From RGIG5472 sp051867635 (lineage in GTDB: Bacteria > Bacillota > Clostridia > Oscillospirales > Oscillospiraceae), in assembly GCA_051867635.1 (NCBI GenBank), contig JBJDYT010000094.1:1-8768 (forward strand): a stretch of DNA of 8,768 nucleotides, given 5' to 3'. The notes below the pieces were generated by a model. That model worked only from the letters and a program-made list of their open reading frames with translations. It had not been told where the DNA came from and made no database searches. Within the stretch, counting starts at the first letter, position 1, and the number at the start of each line of letters is the position of its first letter. Positions 7,011 through 8,768 of the stretch are shown here, piece after piece. A program made the translations under genes and the position numbers.

Positions 7011-7323
7011 GATACTCATGCATTTTCGCGCCCAGCGCAAGCTGCAGGGGGAGGTGTCCCTCTCAGAGTCCATCGACACGGACAAGGACGGCAACGCCCT
7101 GATGCTGATGGACATCGTGGGGGTGGACGACACCATGCTGGAAGACCTGCAGGACAAGGAGAACCGGCTGCGGATCCGGCGGCTGGTGGACACCTGCCTG
7201 ACGGAGCAGGAGGCCCTCATCATCCGCCGCCGCTACGGCCTGGACGGCATGGCCCCGAAGATACAGCGGGAGATCGCGAAGGAGTGCGGTATCTCCCGCT
7301 CCTATGTATCCCGCCGCCGCTAA
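7006..7323 (+). CDS. sigK: 3' half of sporulation sigma factor SigK, split and truncated
   Basis: From AAT at 7006 the frame reads NEILMHFRAQRKLQGEVSL, then the SigK-like DTDKDGNALMLMD, LRIRRLVDTCL, IIRRRYGLDG and QREIAKECGISRSYVSR. This covers sigma regions 3 and 4 of SigK, the late mother-cell sigma factor. Everything 5' of NEIL (region 2, about 110 codons) is missing. The frame upstream of 7006 is recombinase DNA read in another phase. There is no proper start at the junction; ATG 7018 is internal to a conserved motif, so a functional product would need DNA excision. The end is also abnormal: after SYVSR it reads RR and stops, where relatives continue with IEK and roughly 20 more residues of recognition helix and tail. 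No frame downstream restores them. It is either a decayed relic or an unusually short SigK. Confidence 0.82.
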   Translation, partial: NEILMHFRAQRKLQGEVSLSESIDTDKDGNALMLMDIVGVDDTMLEDLQDKENRLRIRRLVDTCLTEQEALIIRRRYGLDGMAPKIQREIAKECGISRSYVSRRR

Positions 7324-7358
7324 TGTAAACGATGCCCGCCGCGGCGTTTTTGCCTCCG

Positions 7359-7393
7359 GTCGGGCGAAAAATAAAAAATCCGCCCGACTTTTT
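7359..7393 (+). terminator. Intrinsic terminator after sigK half
   Basis: GTCGGGCG (7359-7366) pairs perfectly with CGCCCGAC (7381-7388) across a 14-base A-rich loop, and five Ts follow (7389-7393). It ends any transcript coming through the recombinase and the sigK half, and isolates the trpX unit downstream. Confidence 0.75.
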
Positions 7394-7407
7394 GTGCACT
7401 TTGCTGG

Positions 7408-7436
7408 TTGCAATTTTCGCCCGCCTTGCGTATAAT
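7408..7436 (+). promoter_or_regulatory. SigA-type promoter of the T-box/trpX unit
   Basis: TTGCAA (7408-7413) and a perfect TATAAT (7431-7436) are separated by 17 bases, close to the housekeeping consensus. Transcription would begin at about 7442-7445, just ahead of the T-box stem I. Confidence 0.85.
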
Positions 7437-7657
7437 GCAAAGCAATCAAAGATAAACCGATGAGCAAGAAGAGTACCCGGTAAGGCAACCTTTCAGAGAG
7501 CCGTGGATGGTGGGATCACGGCAGAGAACTTTCCGGCGAATGGACTTGCGAGGGCAGAGCGAACGGCCGGAGGGCTCAGTAGCAGCTGACGGGAACCGCA
7601 CCCGTTACCATGGCGGCGCGTATGGATGTACGCGGAACAAGCGGGCGCTCGCGCGCC

Positions 7658-7695
7658 AACTTGGGTGGTACCGCAGGATGTAAGTCTTGTCCCAA
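7658..7695 (+). promoter_or_regulatory. T-box antiterminator
   Basis: TTGGG (7661-7665) can pair with CCCAA (7691-7695), leaving the TGGT bulge for tRNA. This pairing uses the same bases as the 5' arm of the terminator (7684-7694), so the two structures exclude each other, as expected for a transcriptional T-box. Confidence 0.8.
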
Positions 7696-7721
7696 TGGTG
7701 GGACAGGGCTTTTTTATTTTT
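7683..7721 (+). terminator. T-box-controlled intrinsic terminator
   Basis: An 11-bp stem (7684-7694 with 7699-7709, two T·G pairs, extended by A7683-T7710) has loop ATGG and is followed by TTTTTTATTTTT. It is formed when tRNA-Trp is charged and stops transcription before trpX. Confidence 0.9.
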
Positions 7722-7740
7722 CCCTTGGGAGGTCTGTGAG

Positions 7741-7827
7741 ATGAAGCTTTATACGAAACGATGGCGCGGCCGGCATGAGACGATGGTCTCCGGCCGATGG
7801 CCGGCTCACAAAGACGCTGATTCATAA
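7741..7827 (+). CDS. Leader peptide with two Trp codons (28 aa)
   Basis: A short gene lies between the T-box terminator and trpX. It starts at ATG 7741 with GGGAGG (7727-7732) eight bases upstream and stops at TAA 7825. It begins MKLYTKRW and ends with AHKDADS. Trp codons are at positions 8 (7762-7764) and 20 (7798-7800); the middle is Arg/Gly-rich. The 28-codon size, strong ribosome binding site, Trp codons and position before a Trp-transport gene suggest a regulatory leader peptide like that of the anti-TRAP operon of Bacillus, where a Trp T-box is also followed by a Trp-codon peptide. I do not recognise a named family. Codon-level conservation in relatives would confirm it. Confidence 0.6.
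   Translation: MKLYTKRWRGRHETMVSGRWPAHKDADS
7768..7804 (+). promoter_or_regulatory. Alternative hairpins in the leader-peptide region
   Basis: Three GC segments can pair in competing ways: GGCCGG (7768-7773), CCGGCC (7790-7795) and GGCCGG (7799-7804). Segment 2 can pair with segment 1, helped by GAGAC (7777-7781) with GTCTC (7786-7790), or with segment 3 over a 3-base loop. In addition, GGTCTCC (7785-7791) complements GGAGATC (7851-7857) at the trpX ribosome binding site. This is the layout of a ribosome-position-dependent attenuator, but it has not been folded computationally. Confidence 0.45.
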
Positions 7828-7849
7828 TCAATAATAACAGAATTGAGAT

Positions 7850-7855
7850 AGGAGA
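7850..7855 (+). promoter_or_regulatory. trpX ribosome binding site AGGAGA
   Basis: AGGAGA is 7 bases before ATG 7863 and fixes the start of the lipoprotein. It can be masked by pairing with GGTCTCC at 7785-7791 inside the leader peptide gene. Confidence 0.8.
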
Positions 7856-7862
7856 TCGTATC

Positions 7863-8768
7863 ATGAAAAACTTCCGTAAGATCACTTCCGCCGCTCTGGC
7901 GCTGCTTCTGACCCTGTCCCTGGCCGCCTGCGGCAGCAAGGAACCCGCTGATACCACCGACGATTCCCAGACCGGAGAACCCGCCGAAAAGTACCTCATC
8001 GGCATCTCCCAGTACGGCGAGCACGCGTCTCTCGACAACTGCCGCGATGGCTTCCTGCAGGGCCTGGCCCAGGCCGGCCTGGTGGAGGGCGTGGACTTTG
8101 AGGTGGAGCTGCAGAACGCCGGCTTTGACGACGCCATCGCCACCCAGATCGGCCAGGGCTTCTCCGCCGAGGGCGTGGACCTGATGGTGGGCATCGCCAC
8201 TCCCTCCGCCGTGGCCTGCTTCAACGCCGCTGAGGACAAGGACATCCCCGTGATCTTCACCGCCATCACCGACCCTGTGCAGGCGAAGCTGGACTCCGGC
8301 AACGTCACCGGCACCTCCGATAAGCTGCCCGTGGAGGCCCAGCTGGACCTGATCCGCCAGCTGCAGCCCGACGCCAAGACCATCGGCATCATCTACACCA
8401 CCAGCGAGCCCAACTCCGTCTCCGCCATCGCGGAGTATGAGGAGAAGGCGCCCGAGTACGGCTTTGAGATCGACGTGGTGGGCGTCACCGCCCAGTCCGA
8501 GGTCACCCAGGCCGTGGACACCCTGCTCTCCCACGGCGTGGACTGCTTCTCTAACCTGACCGACAACACCGTGGTGGGCGTGCTGCCCGCCATCCTGGAA
8601 AAGACCAACGAGGCCGGCATCCCCGTCTACGGCTCCGAGGTGGAGCAGGTGAAGATCGGCTGCGTGGCCGCCGCCGGCATCGACTACATCCAGCTGGGCA
8701 TCCAGACCGGCCTGATGGCCGCCAAGGTCCTCCGGGGCGAAGCCGCCTGCCAGGACATCCCCTATGAG
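7863..8768 (+). CDS. trpX: TrpX-like ABC transporter substrate-binding lipoprotein (3' end missing)
   Basis: The first 302 codons of a secreted, lipid-anchored binding protein are present; the gene runs off the window. The signal peptide has a basic start (MKNFRK), a hydrophobic core and the lipobox LAAC, with Cys23 as lipidation site. A short acidic linker follows. The mature domain has the two-lobe fold signature of the ABC_sub_bind family: YLIGISQYGEHASLDNCRDG, then VDLMVGIATPSA, IPVIFTAITDP, KTIGIIYTTSEPNS and GIPVYGSE. Relatives are about 330 residues long, so little is missing. The Trp-specifying T-box and Trp-codon leader upstream argue that it binds tryptophan or a precursor. A permease (TrpY-like) and ATPase (TrpZ-like) would be expected next, beyond the window. 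The start is set by AGGAGA at 7 bases. Confidence 0.88.
   Translation, partial: MKNFRKITSAALALLLTLSLAACGSKEPADTTDDSQTGEPAEKYLIGISQYGEHASLDNCRDGFLQGLAQAGLVEGVDFEVELQNAGFDDAIATQIGQGFSAEGVDLMVGIATPSAVACFNAAEDKDIPVIFTAITDPVQAKLDSGNVTGTSDKLPVEAQLDLIRQLQPDAKTIGIIYTTSEPNSVSAIAEYEEKAPEYGFEIDVVGVTAQSEVTQAVDTLLSHGVDCFSNLTDNTVVGVLPAILEKTNEAGIPVYGSEVEQVKIGCVAAAGIDYIQLGIQTGLMAAKVLRGEAACQDIPYE

Larger units (their letters stand above)
7443..7721 (+). promoter_or_regulatory. T-box riboswitch, tryptophan specifier (TGG)
   Basis: This transcribed leader senses uncharged tRNA-Trp. Stem I marks are visible: AGAAGAGTACC (about 7467-7477), CAGAGAGCCG (7494-7503) and GGATGGTGGGA (7505-7515). On the 3' side of stem I, the usual GAA is followed by TGG (7541-7543) and ACT, so the specifier codon is read as Trp. 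Shifted readings (ATG, GGA) are possible, but the downstream gene, a TrpX-like transporter component, supports Trp. The T-box itself is AACTTGGGTGGTACCGC (7658-7674), and a terminator follows. When tRNA-Trp is uncharged, its CCA end pairs with the TGGT bulge (7666-7669) and the leader is read through. Confidence 0.93.

Noticed and set aside
7338..7351. CGCCGCGGCG plus TTTTT as a terminator after sigK
   Set aside because: The palindrome has almost no loop space, leaving a 3-bp stem. The hairpin at 7359-7393 is far better.
1..8768. CRISPR arrays, tRNA or rRNA genes
   Set aside because: I saw no regularly spaced repeats and no tRNA cloverleaf or rRNA motifs on either strand.

Overview
The window looks like chromosomal DNA from a GC-rich, endospore-lineage Clostridia bacterium, probably of the Oscillospiraceae/Ruminococcaceae type. 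The reasons are heavily GC-biased codon use, strong AGGAGG-type ribosome binding sites, a tryptophan T-box leader, a tryptophan-type binding lipoprotein and a fragment of the sporulation sigma factor SigK. The genus cannot be fixed from the sequence alone. All recognised genes are on the + strand.

Layout: (a) Positions 1-441 hold no gene. They start with a probable IS200/IS605-type transposon end (hairpin with a bulged T, 26-53) and contain several strong inverted repeats, the best a 15-bp stem at 251-287. (b) 442-5135 is a tightly packed four-gene operon with overlapping starts and stops: ABC ATPase, ABC-2 permease, GldG-like auxiliary protein and DUF4340 protein. It resembles the Gld-type ABC exporter modules of gut Clostridia, whose substrate is unknown. 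A strong hairpin terminator closes it (5180-5231). (c) 5307-7010 encodes a large serine recombinase. Its stop codon lies inside an AATGA core that is also the first codon pair of the 3' half of sigK (7006-7323). This is the arrangement expected at one end of a sigK intervening (skin-type) element. The sigK half ends early, inside the region 4.2 recognition helix. (d) 7408-8768 is a separate unit: a near-consensus SigA promoter, a T-box riboswitch with a TGG (Trp) specifier and its own terminator, a 28-codon leader peptide with two Trp codons, and a TrpX-like lipoprotein that runs off the window.

How the parts work together: the recombinase would excise the element and join the sigK halves, probably in the mother cell during sporulation. 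The 5' half of sigK is not in the window, so the element's other end lies at least about 7 kb upstream, beyond position 1, or the locus is a rearranged relic. The trpX unit appears to sense tryptophan shortage twice: uncharged tRNA-Trp at the T-box controls transcription, and ribosome stalling in the leader peptide could control translation of trpX.

The two items most worth following are the skin-type junction with its truncated sigK, and the two-tier T-box plus leader-peptide control of trpX.
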